DNA of 64,000 nt, from the NCBI GenBank assembly GCA_014529385.2, contig CM043947.1, positions 104,931,811 through 104,995,810 on the forward strand, given 5' to 3'. Position numbers and translations under genes: made by a program. The DNA is from Adiantum capillus-veneris (lineage: Eukaryota; Streptophyta; Polypodiopsida; Polypodiales; Pteridaceae). Under the pieces are notes generated by a model. That model was not told the DNA's origin, made no database searches, and worked only from the letters and a program-made list of their open reading frames with translations. The stretch's first letter is position 1. Each line of letters opens with the position of its first letter. Shown one piece after another: positions 1-13,470 of this stretch.

Positions 1-36
1 ACACACACACACACATTGTGTTTTTGAGAGAGAGAG

Positions 37-94
<58 letters not shown>

Positions 95-122
95 TAGAGA
101 GAGAGAGATAGAGAGAGAGAGC
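1..122. repeat. (AC)n and (GA)n microsatellite
   Basis: The window opens with an AC run and then a long GA run broken by a few TA and AAG interruptions. It is low-complexity sequence. Apparent open frames here are only Arg-Glu or Leu-Ser dipeptide runs. Confidence 0.95.
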
Positions 123-130
123 ACAAGCAT

Positions 131-377
131 AAACAAAAAACACACACACACATGCATACACAAAGAAAGCACACACACATTGAGAGAGGAAAAGAGAGAG
201 AGCTTGCATAAACCAAAAATGCGCACACACACATGCATAATCAAAGAAATCACACACACATTGAGAGAGGAAAAGAGAGAGAGAGCATGCATAAACCAAA
301 AAACCGCACACACACATGCATAATCAAAGAATGCACACACATTGAGAGAGGAAAAGAGAGAAAGAGAGAGATATATA

Positions 378-388
<11 letters not shown>
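131..388. repeat. ~80-bp tandem repeat made of AC and GA blocks
   Basis: The same block (ACATGCATA, an A-rich spacer, an AC run, TTGAGAGAGGAAAAG, a GA run) recurs with the TTGAGAGAGG core near 180, 260 and 343. The period is therefore about 80-83 bp, over about three copies. It appears to be a compound microsatellite that has been duplicated as a unit. Confidence 0.8.

Positions 389-456
<68 letters not shown>
389..456. repeat. (GA)n microsatellite
   Basis: An almost pure GA dinucleotide run, followed by a short AGA trinucleotide run. Confidence 0.95.
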
Positions 457-459
<3 letters not shown>

Positions 460-462
460 AAG

Positions 463-890
463 AAGAAGAAGAAGAGAGTTTTAACATCGTAGGAAAGTAT
501 CCCAAGAGACCTTAAAGATCTATTCGACAAGAGTTGAACTCAAGACATGTTATTCATAAGGAAAATGGCATAACCAATCTATCACACTTCGGTGATAGAA
601 TAGTTATACCATTTTTCTCCTATTTTTATTGGCGTGCACACACACTCGAGAAGAAGAGAGTTTAATTTAACGTCGTAGGAAACTAATTAAAGAGACCTAA
701 AAATCTAGCTGACGAGGAGTTGAAACCAAGACTTGTTATTCAAGAGGAAAATGGCATAACCAATCTACCACACTTGAGTGATAGAAAGGTTATACCATTT
801 TTCTCTTTTTATTGGCACACACACACCCACACACACACACAAGAAGAAGAGAGGTTGAACGCCGTAGGAAACTATCCCAAAAGACGTTAA
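463..890. repeat. ~187-bp tandem duplication, two copies plus a partial third
   Basis: Each unit begins with an AGAAGAAGAGAG run, followed by a CGTAGGAAA...AGAGACCT segment, a GAAAATGGCATAACCAATCTA segment and a TTTTTATTGGC segment that ends in an AC run. Starts are near 463, 650 and 841, and the third copy stops after ~50 bp. A related GGAAACTATCC..GAGACCTTAAA piece appears again near 63188, so this is probably a dispersed repeat family. No function is apparent. Confidence 0.75.
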
Positions 891-1110
891 AGATTAGGGT
901 TTTAGTAGACTTAATTACGTTAAATTAGATCTAGGTTTATTTAAATTAGATTAGATTAGATTTAGGTTCATTTTTAGTTAGATTTACGTTAGATTAGATT
1001 TAGGTTTATTTACGTTAGATTTAGATTTGCGTTATATTAGATTAGCTTTAGGTTTATTAATTTAGATTTATATATGTTATATTAAATTAGATTTAGGTTA
1101 TTTAATTAAG
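891..1110. repeat. degenerate TTAGATTTAGGTTTA repeat
   Basis: AT-rich sequence in which TTAGATTTAGGTTTA-like words recur irregularly. It superficially resembles decayed TTTAGGG telomeric repeat, but GGG is almost absent and the spacing is irregular. Confidence 0.6.
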
Positions 1111-1759
<649 letters not shown>

Positions 1760-1821
1760 AACGAAGAATGTCAATAGAAGATTAAATTTGTTGTCCAAGT
1801 TATAAGATTTTTGCCCTCATT

Positions 1822-4582
1822 ATGAGTAGTGACGAGGATGTGGGGCCGTCCAACCGAAACACCTATCTCTCAACGAGGATCTTAATATGTCCCTGTAACC
1901 ATTGCAAGCATGCTGTGCGACGGACAAGACGCGTTTCTTTGCAGCACGTTCGCGAATTTGGCGAGTTTGATCCATCTATTATAGATCGAGTTGTTGCCAA
2001 TTATAACTCGTTGGACTCTAATGCTGGCCAACAGGCAGCAATCTTGCAACCCAATAGACGTGTTCGCAGGCGCTTTGGTCAAGCAGCATATGTGAGGCCA
2101 CAAAATGTAGCCTCTGACAGCTCAGGGGATGATCATGCAGACCACATTCCCAACGAGAAAATGTTTGAGCCCAAAATTGATGAAATGATCGAGACGATCA
2201 TGGATTCAGAAAGGCTTGTCTATGATGATATGAAAAGTGAAGCCGATACTCCATTGTATAATGGAGCACGTGTGTCTAGATTGAAAGCGCTCCTGGTTCT
2301 TCTCAACATGCAGACAAAGTTTGGATGGAGTGACACTAGCGTCACAACGCTTTTCAGGTGATCTATTACAAAATTAGTTTACTTTAATAAAACTCTAAAT
2401 GTATAATGATCTGATAGATTTTTACACAATTGTACCATATTTTTATGTTGTGTAGATTGCTCAAAGAGCACACACTACCAGTTGATAATGTGATGTCAGA
2501 TTCTCGAGAGGAAGCAAGAAAGATTTTGCGAAACTTAGGGATGGATTATAATTCGATCCACGCTTGTCCTAATGACTTCATTCTTTTCAGAGGGGAATCA
2601 TAGACATAGAGAAGTGTCCGAAATGTGATTCCGAAAGATATCGAGTAGATCTCCACGGAACAAAAATTCTGCAAAAGGTTTTGCAACATTTTCCTCTGCT
2701 TCCTTGCCTCAAGCATTTCTTCGAATGTAAGTCCATGGCCGCCCTAGCATCATGGCATGAGGAGAATAAATCTTCGGATGGTGTGCTACGGATTCCTGCA
2801 GATTGTGCATCCTGGAAACATATAGATGGAACATGGACGGATTTTTCCGGCGAAGCTCGAAATTTGCGCTTAGGCTTGGCTATGGATGGCGTAAATCCAT
2901 TTGGTCAAAGATCAACATCTTACAGTGTATGGCCCGTTGTCATCGTCAACTACAACATTCCCCTGTGGTTGACTACAAAGAAGAGGCACCTATGGCTAAG
3001 CTTGATTGTGCCAGGGCGATATAAAGTGAAGAATATGGCTGTGTATCTTCGTCCACTATTGGAAGAGCTACAACAATTGTGGATTGGCATAGGGGTGGTG
3101 GATATGAGCCGACACACAGGTCGACAGAATGCTTTGATCAGAGGCATTCTAATGTGGACCATGCATGACTATCCCGGACTAACAGAATGCTCAGGTGATC
3201 TACTTACACTCCTCACTCAGACACTGTAAATCTTGATTTTTCTCAAGTTGATCTATTATCATGTGTATACATGCAGGGCTTCAAACAAGCCGATACAGAG
3301 CATGTGTCACATGTGGACCTAGACCGAATGCACGTAGGGCGCCCTCACTGAAGAAGCAAATCTACGAAGGTCATCAAGCGTATCTTCCAGAGAATCATGT
3401 GTTATGCGATGGCTTTTTGGGAAGAGAGCCACCGAGGATGTCTGCCCAAGCATGGTTAGAGCAGAAGGAGATGTGTGATGACGGATTGCCCCCAGGGATG
3501 AAGAGACTATCTCTATGGTACAAGTTACCATACTGGCCCCGACTCATGATCAATCACTTGCTCGGTCCAATGCACATATTCAAGAATGTGGGTAATCTAC
3601 TATGGGACCATCTGACCGGCAAGAAAGATACTTTGGGAGCCAGAGTTGACCTTAGAAATGTGGATCGTATGGAGCAATATTGGCCTCAAACAGCATCCGA
3701 TGGATCGATAAAACTCGCTAAAGCACCATGGATTTTCACAGGATCCCAAGAACGCAAAGTAAAAGAGACCATTCGATCTTTGCGGACTCCCGCTGGCGTA
3801 ATGCACTCGCTCCGAACGTGTTTTACTAAAGAAGGAAAGCTTACCGGTTTGAAGTCACACGACTAGCATAAAATGTGTCAGGTATGTTCATAGTGGAGTA
3901 TATCATAGTGAGAATTTTGTAACAAATTCGTGTGTGGACGTACTTTAATATCATTGTTGCACGTGTTTTGCACTTTATTTTACCGGTTTCCATTGAGGGA
4001 TGTCTGTCTCTTCACATCCGTAACACAATCTACAAACTTGCGAAGTTGGTACAATGGATCTCACAAAAAGAGATCAACGTAGACTCCATACCATTCGCCA
4101 AACTAAATGCTGCGGAGGTTGTGTGTATGTTTGAGAAACATTTTCCTACTACCATGCTAACCATTCAGGTGCATCTTCTTGTTCACATAGTTGATGAGGT
4201 GGAAATAGCCGGCACAGTACATTCCAGATGGATGTTCCTTTTAGAACGTTTCATGAAAACGCTTAAGGGATATGTGCGTCAGAAGGCACGTCCGGAGGGT
4301 AGCATGGCAGAAGGTTGGCTGGTATCAGAGTCCCTAGAGTACATTGGAGAGTGGCTAGACGGATTTGATAAAGCCCGGGACACGCTATGGAGAACCATAG
4401 ATGATGAGCGCATATCTGGAACTGTCATGTGCAATCTCGGTATTGAGAAGAAGATGACGGAAGATCTAGAGGCTAAAATCAATCGATTTTGCATGCTTGA
4501 GGATGAGAGAGAGAGAGAGAGAGAGATGCTGAGCTATGCGAGGATGAGAGAGAGATCTCTTAACACTAGGTTGGTAACCTAA
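1822..4582 (+). pseudogene. CACTA (En/Spm) transposon TNP2-type transposase, broken
   Basis: The plant Transposase_21 (TNP2) family is recognisable in order. An N-terminal exon (1822-2361) carries a Cys/His-rich stretch. A CPNDFILFR segment lies near 2567-2590 and a CPKC motif near 2617. The core follows at 2681-3200 (DGVNPFG, SYSVWPVV, LMWTMHDYPG). The LPYWPRLMINH and MHIFKNV region is at 3261-3866, and a DUF4218-like region is at 3932-4582 (HLLVHIVDE, ERFMKTLKGY, RPEGSMAEGW). Introns are suggested by donors at ~2360 and ~3195 and acceptors at ~2456 and ~3276. The copy is dead: a frameshift lies near 2600, a TAG at ~3864 replaces the usual Trp after SHD, and a mobile element begins at 4564 at the 3' end. 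In this family the protein binds the element ends and moves the transposon in the nucleus. Confidence 0.88.
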
Positions 4583-5903
4583 CAGGACATAAAAGTGTCC
4601 TTTCAGGGTTTTGGAAAAAACCTCCAAAACCATAGTAGATCCACTCATGTTGTAAAATCCTTTCATGAGTTTATAGTTCAAGGCCTACTACACATGGAAA
4701 AAATAAGAAACTTGTAAAATTTCTCATCTTTTGGTCACACCAAGCCTCCAAAGTTGATGGACCAGTGCATTTTCATCAAAACAGTCATTTCTTATTCTTT
4801 GTTGCATAAAAATAAGATTAGGGATTTTTGTAGGACTTGAGATAAATTCCCTAGTTAACTTCAATGGGTTGGTGATCAGAACATATGATTGCTTCTCACT
4901 CACTATTTTTTTTTTTGCAAGAATAAATAGGTACAAAAAAGTTGAATTTTTACCATTCTGCAAACATATCATCAAAGTTTCTATAGCCATGCTCAATACA
5001 AATAATATATGCATGTTTTCTTAGTTCCCTATTTTCCTTTATGTTCATAAGGAGCCATGGAGCATGTCAAAAGAATAATACATCTCTTACCCAGGGGAAT
5101 CTTGGGGACAAAGATGAAGTGTTAAATACAGCAAACATGAAAAAACTGGGTTGAACATTATGAGTTGTAGAATCCCATAGAAACTATTCAATATCTAGCC
5201 AAATTTGATCCTTATGAGTAGATATGGTTACTACCTACAAAATGCATGCAGTTGTCACAAGAAACTAATAATATTAAAAAAGCTATACTTGATATACTAG
5301 AATGTTTTGTTTTCTTCTATAATTGAAAAAACCAACCATCGTTGTGTACTATGCAAAATAGGGTTTTAGGTGCCGCAAAACTCAAGGAATGTTAGCTTTA
5401 TGTTACAATATGTGACATAGAAAATCAAAAATGCATTTGGATATCATGAAATCCACCAAAAAAATCATAGAAGAGCTAAAATTGGCAAAAAAACAGGATT
5501 AGACAATTTTTGTAATCTAGTCATAACTTACAACTTTAATATTTGTTTCTCCCTAGAAGCATCAGGACATGTTGAGGACTACTAAAGATAGTTCTCTAGC
5601 ATTATAGACCTCACAAACATGAATTCTAGAGTGGTATAGTTGCAAAAAGTTGAAAAAAAGCCAAAAACAGGACCCGTTTTTTCACACAGTTTAGGTTGTG
5701 AAATGTTGTGCAAGGACAATGTTAAAGATGGAATTGATATTCCAAAAAAATGTCGAGTTTTTTTCAACTCATGAGACAACTTTCTAGATAGATAGCACCT
5801 CAAAATCCATTTTGAAACTCTTGACATAATTAAAGGAAAATGGTCACTTAACAGGACATAAAAGTGTCCCAGGACATAAAAGTGTCCCATTACCAACCTA
5901 GTG
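4564..5903. mobile_element. 1,340-bp non-autonomous element, TTAA-flanked, copy 1
   Basis: The element starts CACTAGGTTGGTAA and ends with the exact reverse complement, giving perfect 14-bp terminal inverted repeats. TTAA sits directly outside both ends (4560-4563 and 5904-5907). Inside the ends the palindrome GGACATAAAAGTGTCC occurs once on the left and twice on the right. No transposase frame is present, so it must depend on an enzyme encoded elsewhere. A near-identical copy of exactly the same length lies at 61502-62841. The TTAA duplication fits the piggyBac superfamily; the CACTA start of the inverted repeat would otherwise suggest En/Spm, which normally makes 3-bp duplications. This copy landed at the 3' end of the CACTA transposase remnant. 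Confidence 0.85.
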
Positions 5904-5907
5904 TTAA

Positions 5908-6089
5908 AGCCATAAATATTTTTTTGTAAATTCAAAGTTATGCACTTGCCTCTTTCATCACTCAAGTTGAATAGAAGAAAAACGCTTTCTGTTGCTGCTA
6001 GCCTTTTAACATTCCAAAGCTACAAGCACTGGAGTGTTCTTGTATGATTCTCCGGCTCTTTAAGTATTTGCGTCATTGCGCCATTGTAT
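5908..6089. other. short spacer inside the CACTA remnant
   Basis: Sequence between the inserted TTAA element and the CT microsatellite. It presumably belongs to the disrupted CACTA element, but no coding content is recognisable. Confidence 0.4.

Positions 6090-6158
<69 letters not shown>
6090..6158. repeat. (CT)n microsatellite
   Basis: A pure CT dinucleotide run that ends in a short CTAT run. Confidence 0.95.
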
Positions 6159-6168
<10 letters not shown>

Positions 6169-6234
6169 CTTGTCCATGTTTTCTACTCCCTTCATTCAAT
6201 ATTAAGTTTAAATGTTCGTGTGTTTAATGCAGGT

Positions 6235-7010
6235 ATGGATGATGATGAGTGTCTTTCTTCTTTGTCACCCCAGCAGAGACAGTGGTACGTGGAGAGTCAT
6301 CGCTCAGGCGCACCATCACGCGTTCCTACTCCATCCGCATCTCCCTCTGTTTTGGAGTCCTCAGCGCGCTCCGAAGCTTCGGTGTCGACGAGATGATCTT
6401 CACACTCATCTAGGCATCGTCGCTCTAGTGGTGGCGGTGGCGGTTGTTGTGGGGGTGGCACCACCGATGCTTCGACACCGCCTCGTGTTCAACGAGGCTC
6501 TTTACCCTCCCCTTCTTTGCCCATCCCGACACCAACCACGGCATTGCCATCGACACCAGGTTTTGTGTGGCTAAGTGCCGTTCCCCACAGCTACACACCA
6601 CTAGCTACTCCTCCAGGAGTCACTCCAGTGGACACTCCTCGCTTCGGGGCTCAGATTTCAGTGGAGACACCTGGCGTTCGTACCCCCATTGACACGCTGC
6701 TAGAGACCCCTGTCGAGACACCCAGGTTCACGCGTCAGCGGCGAGAGGGCTTGCCTTACTCCGTCGACTTCAGCGGCGGCATCATCTTGGATGATGACGG
6801 CAAGAAGGTGATTTCGCGCATGCGCGGTCTTTTCTCTCAGGTGTTTAGACACTACATACTAACACCTGGAGTGAAATACCAAAAGAATTAAAAGACAGAG
6901 TCATCAACATGCTTAATGACGAGTTTCCCGTTTGTGAGGTCCCTGCCCCTTGTCGAGAGGAGCGGAGTACCTCCAAGCAAAAGAAATTAGATAAATTGCT
7001 GAAAATCTAA
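6235..7010 (+). pseudogene. CACTA second gene, TNPA/Transposase_24-like, broken
   Basis: A splice-acceptor-like TTTAATGCAG precedes an ATG at 6235 that opens MDDDECLSS. The frame is Ser/Pro/Thr-rich, with many TP repeats such as PIPTPTT and VETPG, and runs to 6891 with one in-frame TGA at 6394. A region that reads SEIPKELKDRVINML follows in the +1 frame from about 6868, ending at a TAA near 7009. A Trp followed by Glu-Ile-Pro and a basic helix is typical of the DNA-binding second protein of plant CACTA elements (Transposase_24 type), and the position downstream of TNP2 fits. The stop and the frameshift make it a pseudogene. The family call is moderate because the conserved part is short. Confidence 0.6.
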
Positions 7011-8105
<1,095 letters not shown>

Positions 8106-8720
8106 GCACAGTTGAGTATGCTAACTAGCATACTAGATGTGCTAACAAGCAAAATCAGTGTGTAGTTTAACATATGAGTCATGGTTAACCACACAAAGTG
8201 TGCTAAGAAGAATAGAAGGTATGCTAACTAGCATACATATTGTGTTAACCAACACACTTGTTATGTTGAATAGCATAGCCAGCACACTAGCATAAAAGGT
8301 GTTAAAGTAGCCTACATATTGTGCTAACCAACGTAGTCCTCAAGATCACTAGGCATACTAACTAGCAGAAGATTTATGTTGAACACCATACCCACCATAC
8401 AGGAATGCTAACTAGCATATACCATAAACTAGCTTACCCATTATGCTAGTTAGCATACTACGAAAGGTAGCTAGCATACTCATTGTGTCAAAGAACATTC
8501 TGATCATGCTAGTTATCATAATAGGTATGCTAACTAGCATAAAGGGTGTTATAGTAGCTTACATATTGTGCTAGACAACATACTTATCATGCTCAACAGC
8601 ATACCCAACATACTAGGAGTGAGACTATGCTAACTAGCACACATGCTAGGTGGCATACATAGCATAACATATTGTGATAACTAGCATGCTCTGTATGCTA
8701 GGTACATTACTATCATGCTA
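8106..8720. repeat. palindromic minisatellite with TATGCTAACTAGCATA core
   Basis: Variants of GCTAACTAGCATAC recur roughly every 20-60 bp across some 600 bp. The core TATGCTA-AC-TAGCATA has 7-bp complementary arms around a 2-bp centre, so each copy could form a small hairpin. Copies are degenerate and irregularly spaced. It directly abuts the broken minus-strand gene at 8732. Confidence 0.75.
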
Positions 8721-8731
8721 GAATGCATACG

Positions 8732-9560
8732 TTATGGCGCAAGTATGTCATTGATTACCTGAGACTCATCTAGGAGGTACACAGGGTGTTTTATGTAGCT
8801 CTTGCTCCCCACTCTCTTTCGACAAACATCCTTCTTGTTGGGTGAAACACGAGTCTCTTCTGTCCAAAATGTGTAGACCAATTCCTTAATTTCATCTGTG
8901 ATAGGGCTATGACGGTGTTGCTTGTGACATCCAGCCAATGAAAACAGTCGAGCATTGACACCAGACTTCACCTACCATGATTTGCTTTGAACAAGCTACG
9001 ACGGTCGACTTTTAGGACCTTGGAGAATTTGGCAATAGGCATGTTTTCCTTTGAATTTATCATCATCTGCAATGCTGCATTCTTCAAAAACAGCTCCTCA
9101 TTAGAAGCTGGTTGCTTGATGATAGATAGTGCGTTGCGGACATTGGAGAGAATTGCACTCTGCACAGCAGCCTCCTCCTCTAAAGACTGATCACCGATTG
9201 CCTGAACAAGCGGATGTTGAGCAACAAAATTCCAGATTTCACACTTTGCTTCTTTGTTGAGACCTTCAATCCTTCTCTTGAAAGCTTCCACAATCTCGAA
9301 GGAGATTTTCTTTTTCTCCTCATCATCGACGGCATGATGTCCTCGTTTAGTTGTCATCTGTCGGTGCTCTCGCTGTTTACGCTTTCTTTCTATCTCATAT
9401 TTCCTGATAATAGAAAGAGCTGGATGCTGGTAGTTGTGATTCTTTTCTTGTAATGGCTCCCTTCTGTAATGGCTCCCTTATGCCTCCATTTCTAGTGGCA
9501 ATAATGTTGTCCTGCTGGTTTTCCATATCTGCATCTCTGCTAAGCTTTGACAACTCAACT
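8732..9560 (-). pseudogene. broken gene of unknown family
   Basis: Three minus-strand open segments belong together: one from about 9528 containing MENQQDNII, one at 8968-9357 (RRIEGLNKEAKCEIWNF, NEELFLKNAALQMMI), and one at 8732-8971 (ITDEIKELVYTFWTEE, SPNKKDVCRKRVG, HPVYLLDESQ). A perfect 16-bp tandem duplication at 9449-9480 shifts the frame. If one copy is discounted, the frame stays open into the 8968-9357 segment through a Lys/Arg-rich stretch. A second frameshift lies near 8970. The phrase around the TFW...KKDVCRKR motif resembles large multicopy families of unknown, possibly transposon-borne, proteins, but I do not recognise it firmly. No catalytic motif was identified. The 3' end runs into the palindromic minisatellite. 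Confidence 0.5.
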
Positions 9561-9577
9561 TTGAGGCAAGAAGCAAT

Positions 9578-9686
<109 letters not shown>

Positions 9687-9829
9687 GAGGCCACACCCCA
9701 CGTTGTCATCGTAACTGAAAACAGAGGCCACACCCCATATGGGAGGAAAAAATAATATATCTTATGGTTATTAAAATTTCAAACTTCACTTTCTCTTTAG
9801 TTTTGAATAGATGCTAATAAGCACCTCTT

Positions 9830-11515
9830 ACCAGAATTGTCCGGGACACCAAAAAGCATGACAAGTTAACATGCTTATACCCTCCTATTGCCAAAAGCCA
9901 TGGCCTACCCAAAATGATTGGATAAGAATTATGCCCTGCCTTCATCACAAAAAAATCGATCAGGCACTCTATGCCCATCACCTTGACCTTTCACATCCTG
10001 AGCCACACCCAGACACCTGGGTTTAGTATGGTTGGCTATCCTCATGTGCACATTTGACCTTATTACTACCTTGACTCCCGTCTCTTTCATCTGCTTCCGT
10101 CATGAAAAAAACCTGCGCTCCACTGCCTATGTAGGCTTGTACCTGCATCCTCTTCTCTATAATTGCATCCACCAATGGAAGACCATCAGTGAGGCTACCT
10201 ACCCTCAAGGCCATGTTTTGCACTTCTTGCACATTTCCCTTAGTTCTTGGCAGCTTGGTGCTAACACTTATGGACCACTCCCTTCTTAACTTTGGATTTA
10301 AAGCTAACAGCTGACCAAAAGTAATATTTGCCTTTTGATTTTGAACATCACTCACCAGACTGTACTCGGGACAGCCATGTCCTACCTGGAAATCCTCTTG
10401 CTTGATCTTGCGATGCCTCCTTCTTTTGATAGGCTCAGGATGCTCTCTGCCTTCGTTTACCTTCTCTTTGCCTTTATGAGCTCTAGTTTCCTGCTCTATC
10501 TCAGTCTCCCTCTTAGCTCTTGCTCTCTTATTGGCCAAAACTTTGACATCCTTCTTATCCACCCCTATGATGTTCACTCTTGGGACCTCACCTCCATTTT
10601 GCGGAGCTGGCTGCACAGGATTCTCCACCGCTTACTCTCTTGGACCATTGTATTTCCCTTGACCTCGACCTCTACCAAAAAGGGGGTACATGTCTCCTCT
10701 CTCTCTCTCTCTCACGGGTTGAGGACAATCGCGTGCATAATGCCCTTCTTCTTCACAATTGTAACACATACCTCGCAATGGCCTTGCTCTCCCCCTTGCT
10801 CCTCTTGGCTATCCTCTATCCAACACACTGAGCCGCAACTCTTGCGTTTGCTTGGACAAATCTTAGACCGTGCGCACCCAATTTTGCGACACAACAGCTA
10901 TACCTTGATTTCCATGATTATCTTCGTGTGCAGCCTCTCTCGGACTTCGCAGTTGAACATGGGCCATCGTCTCATAGCCTGACACGCCCTGCTTTATCTT
11001 CTTCTTTATCTTTCTGCTCTTCGACCGTGCAATGGCTACTGCACCATTATAATTCTCTAGGCTCTTGAAATCGGCTTTCTATCACCTTGGGATGCACACA
11101 TGCCATGAATTTGTCTAGCTTGAAATAGTCTCCATTAGCTAGTTGCATGGCTGTCGCTAATTCTGCCCAACACTCTTCAAAATGACCCAAAAATAGATTG
11201 AATTATTCACTTACATCTTGCTTAAGCGCCTTCAGCTTTGCATCATCTCCATTGGGGAAGTCTCTTTGCGAAAGTCGTGAAGAAACCTCGCCCGTAGAGC
11301 CGACCATGCTTGCTTTGGCTCACCTTCCAATGCATCGTACCATGCTTTAGCTCTACCACTCATCACCAAAGGAAAAGTCTACATTTTTCTATCCTCGTTC
11401 GGCATACGCAACGATAGCATGCACAGCTCAAAATCTGACATCCACTCATCAAGGCTCTCTTCTCCTATAAAAATCGGTCCATAGCTTCTTAAGACCATAT
11501 TAGGTAAAGTGGGAA
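9830..11515 (-). pseudogene. Ty3-type LTR retrotransposon gag-protease fragment
   Basis: Reading the minus strand from ~11515 leftward gives a capsid (Retrotrans_gag-like) region with SGRAKAWYDALEGE near 11330. A CCHC zinc knuckle with CYNCEEEGHYARDC lies at ~10730-10775. A linker with ITFGQLLALNPKLRREW lies at ~10290. A retropepsin-like segment with AYIGSGAQV is near 10120, and ILGRPWL lies at ~9880. Several stops and frame changes break it. The linker and protease style match the larger minus-strand element at 35-42 kb, so it is probably an older relative. There is no reverse transcriptase. The left end is truncated before the GA microsatellite, and the right end meets the satellite. Confidence 0.75.
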
Positions 11516-13470
11516 AATCCCAATTCCCAGGTTGGACAACTTTCAATATATCATGTATAAAATATAGAGATTTTGTCAAAAATTTGAGTTTTCTTAAGGT
11601 CTCATTCCACTTTATGCACATACAATACACAATGAAAAAAACTAAAATATCATGGTTTCAATCAATTGGATTATTAGGAGAGGAGTATATTGCATCCATT
11701 ATCGTTGTCTATGTTCTACTGTCCTACCTACAACTTATCTCAACATGGAGAGCTTGGTTTCTAGGTCCACCACTTGTCCAAGTTAATGTAAAAGTGACTC
11801 AAGGTTCACAACTTGTGAAAGCAAGGATCCATTGAGGAATACAATCCACTTGGCTATTTTTCCTTAATTTATTGCATGTGACATTTAAGCAAGGTCCACT
11901 TCTAATCTATAACTTCTTAATTTGAGGCATGGGGCATACATAAAATATGTAGCATATGCTCTATTGCCTCATAGGAAGGTTGGTTTCAAGGTGCACTTAT
12001 CCATGCTAGCCTATCTTGGAGAAATGATGGAGCTTGCTTCTCTCCTTGTTTCAATGGAGACTAGCTTGGACAAGTGGTGGACCTTTGCTTCTCTCTATGT
12101 TTCAATAGAGTTAGCTTGGACAAGTGGTGATCTTGGAACAAAACCCCCATGTAAAACATATCATGGGTATTCCAAGTGATTAGAAAGATTACCATTTAAG
12201 ATATAACCTTATAGGTTGGACAACTAGATCTTGGCTTGGAGAAATGGTGGACCTTTGATTCTCTCCATGTTTCAATGGAGTCTATCTTGGAGAAATGGTG
12301 GAGCTTGCTTCTGTCCATGTTTCAATGGAGCCTAGCTTGAATAGTTGGTGGACCTTTGCTTCTCTCTATGTTTCAATAGAGTTAGCTTAGACACGTGGTG
12401 GATCTTCAAAATAAACCAACTACTATCAATGTTGCCTAGCTTGGACAAGTGGTGGAGTGTTTCTCTACTCCATGTTTCAATGGATCTTAGCTTGGACAAG
12501 TGTTGGACCTTAAAACAAAAACCCCATGTACAACATAGAATGGATTTTCTAGATTTCAATGGAGTCTAGATTTAACAAATGGTGGAGCTTGTCTTCATCC
12601 ATGTTTCAATGAAACTAGCTTGGACAAGTGGTGGACCTTGTAACAAACCCTCCCATGTACAACATATCATTGGTTTTCTAAGTGATGGGAAGGAATACCA
12701 TTCAAGATATAAACTTATAGCTTGGATAAGTAGTTGACTTTAAAACCAAATTCATCATAATACAATGAAATACAGGTCAGCCAATTCCTAAATCTTGAGA
12801 CCAAACCTCCCATGCTATTAGAGATAATATATTGGATAAGTGGTGGACCTTCTATTATTTTCCCATGCCTAGTTTAGACAACCGGTACACTTCGCAGCTA
12901 TAAAGGTTGGACGAGTTGTGGAGCCTTGTTTCTATCCATGTTTTAATGGATCCTAGCTTAGACAAGTGGTGGACCTTGGAAAAAAGCTTCCATGTACAAC
13001 ATATATGAGGTTTTCCATGTTTTAATGGAACCTATCTTGGACAAATGGTGAAGCTTTCTTCTCTCCATGTTGATTTTGGAACTACCTTAGACAAGTGGTG
13101 GAGCTTTTCTTTTCTACTCTTCATAATACAATGAAGTATATGTTGGTTACATGGTGAATCTTAAGGCCAAACCTCCCATTTTACTAGAGATGATAGGTTG
13201 GACAAGTGGATCAACCTTCTATCATTTCTCCATGACTATATTGGACAATTAGTAGACATAACATCTCTCTATGTTGTCTAGAGATGAGCTTGGACAAGTG
13301 ATGGACCCTGCTTCTCTCTTCCCTTGGTTTACTAGTTTGAAGACTCAGTATATATACTTTCTTAGATCTAGCTTGAACAAGTGGTGGACCTTGCATCCAA
13401 AATCTTAATTCAGTACAAAAAAGTATATGAAAAAATAACATAGGAATCTTGGTTTGAAGGTCAAGCAATT
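11516..13470 (-). repeat. satellite family, reverse orientation block
   Basis: Degenerate copies of the satellite subunit appear here as AGCTTGGACAAGTGGTGGA, together with complements of the GAAACATRGAGAGAAGCAA segment. This is the reverse complement of the arrangement from 14.1 kb onward. Monomers are diverged and incomplete compared with the 19-31 kb array. Confidence 0.85.

Noticed and set aside
891-1110. Interstitial telomere
   Set aside because: TTAGATTTAGGTTTA words are irregular and lack TTTAGGG tandem units.
4564-5903. Minus-strand frames of 96 and 127 codons in the TTAA element as a transposase
   Set aside because: Too short, AT-rich, no acidic catalytic triad, and not kept intact in the second copy.
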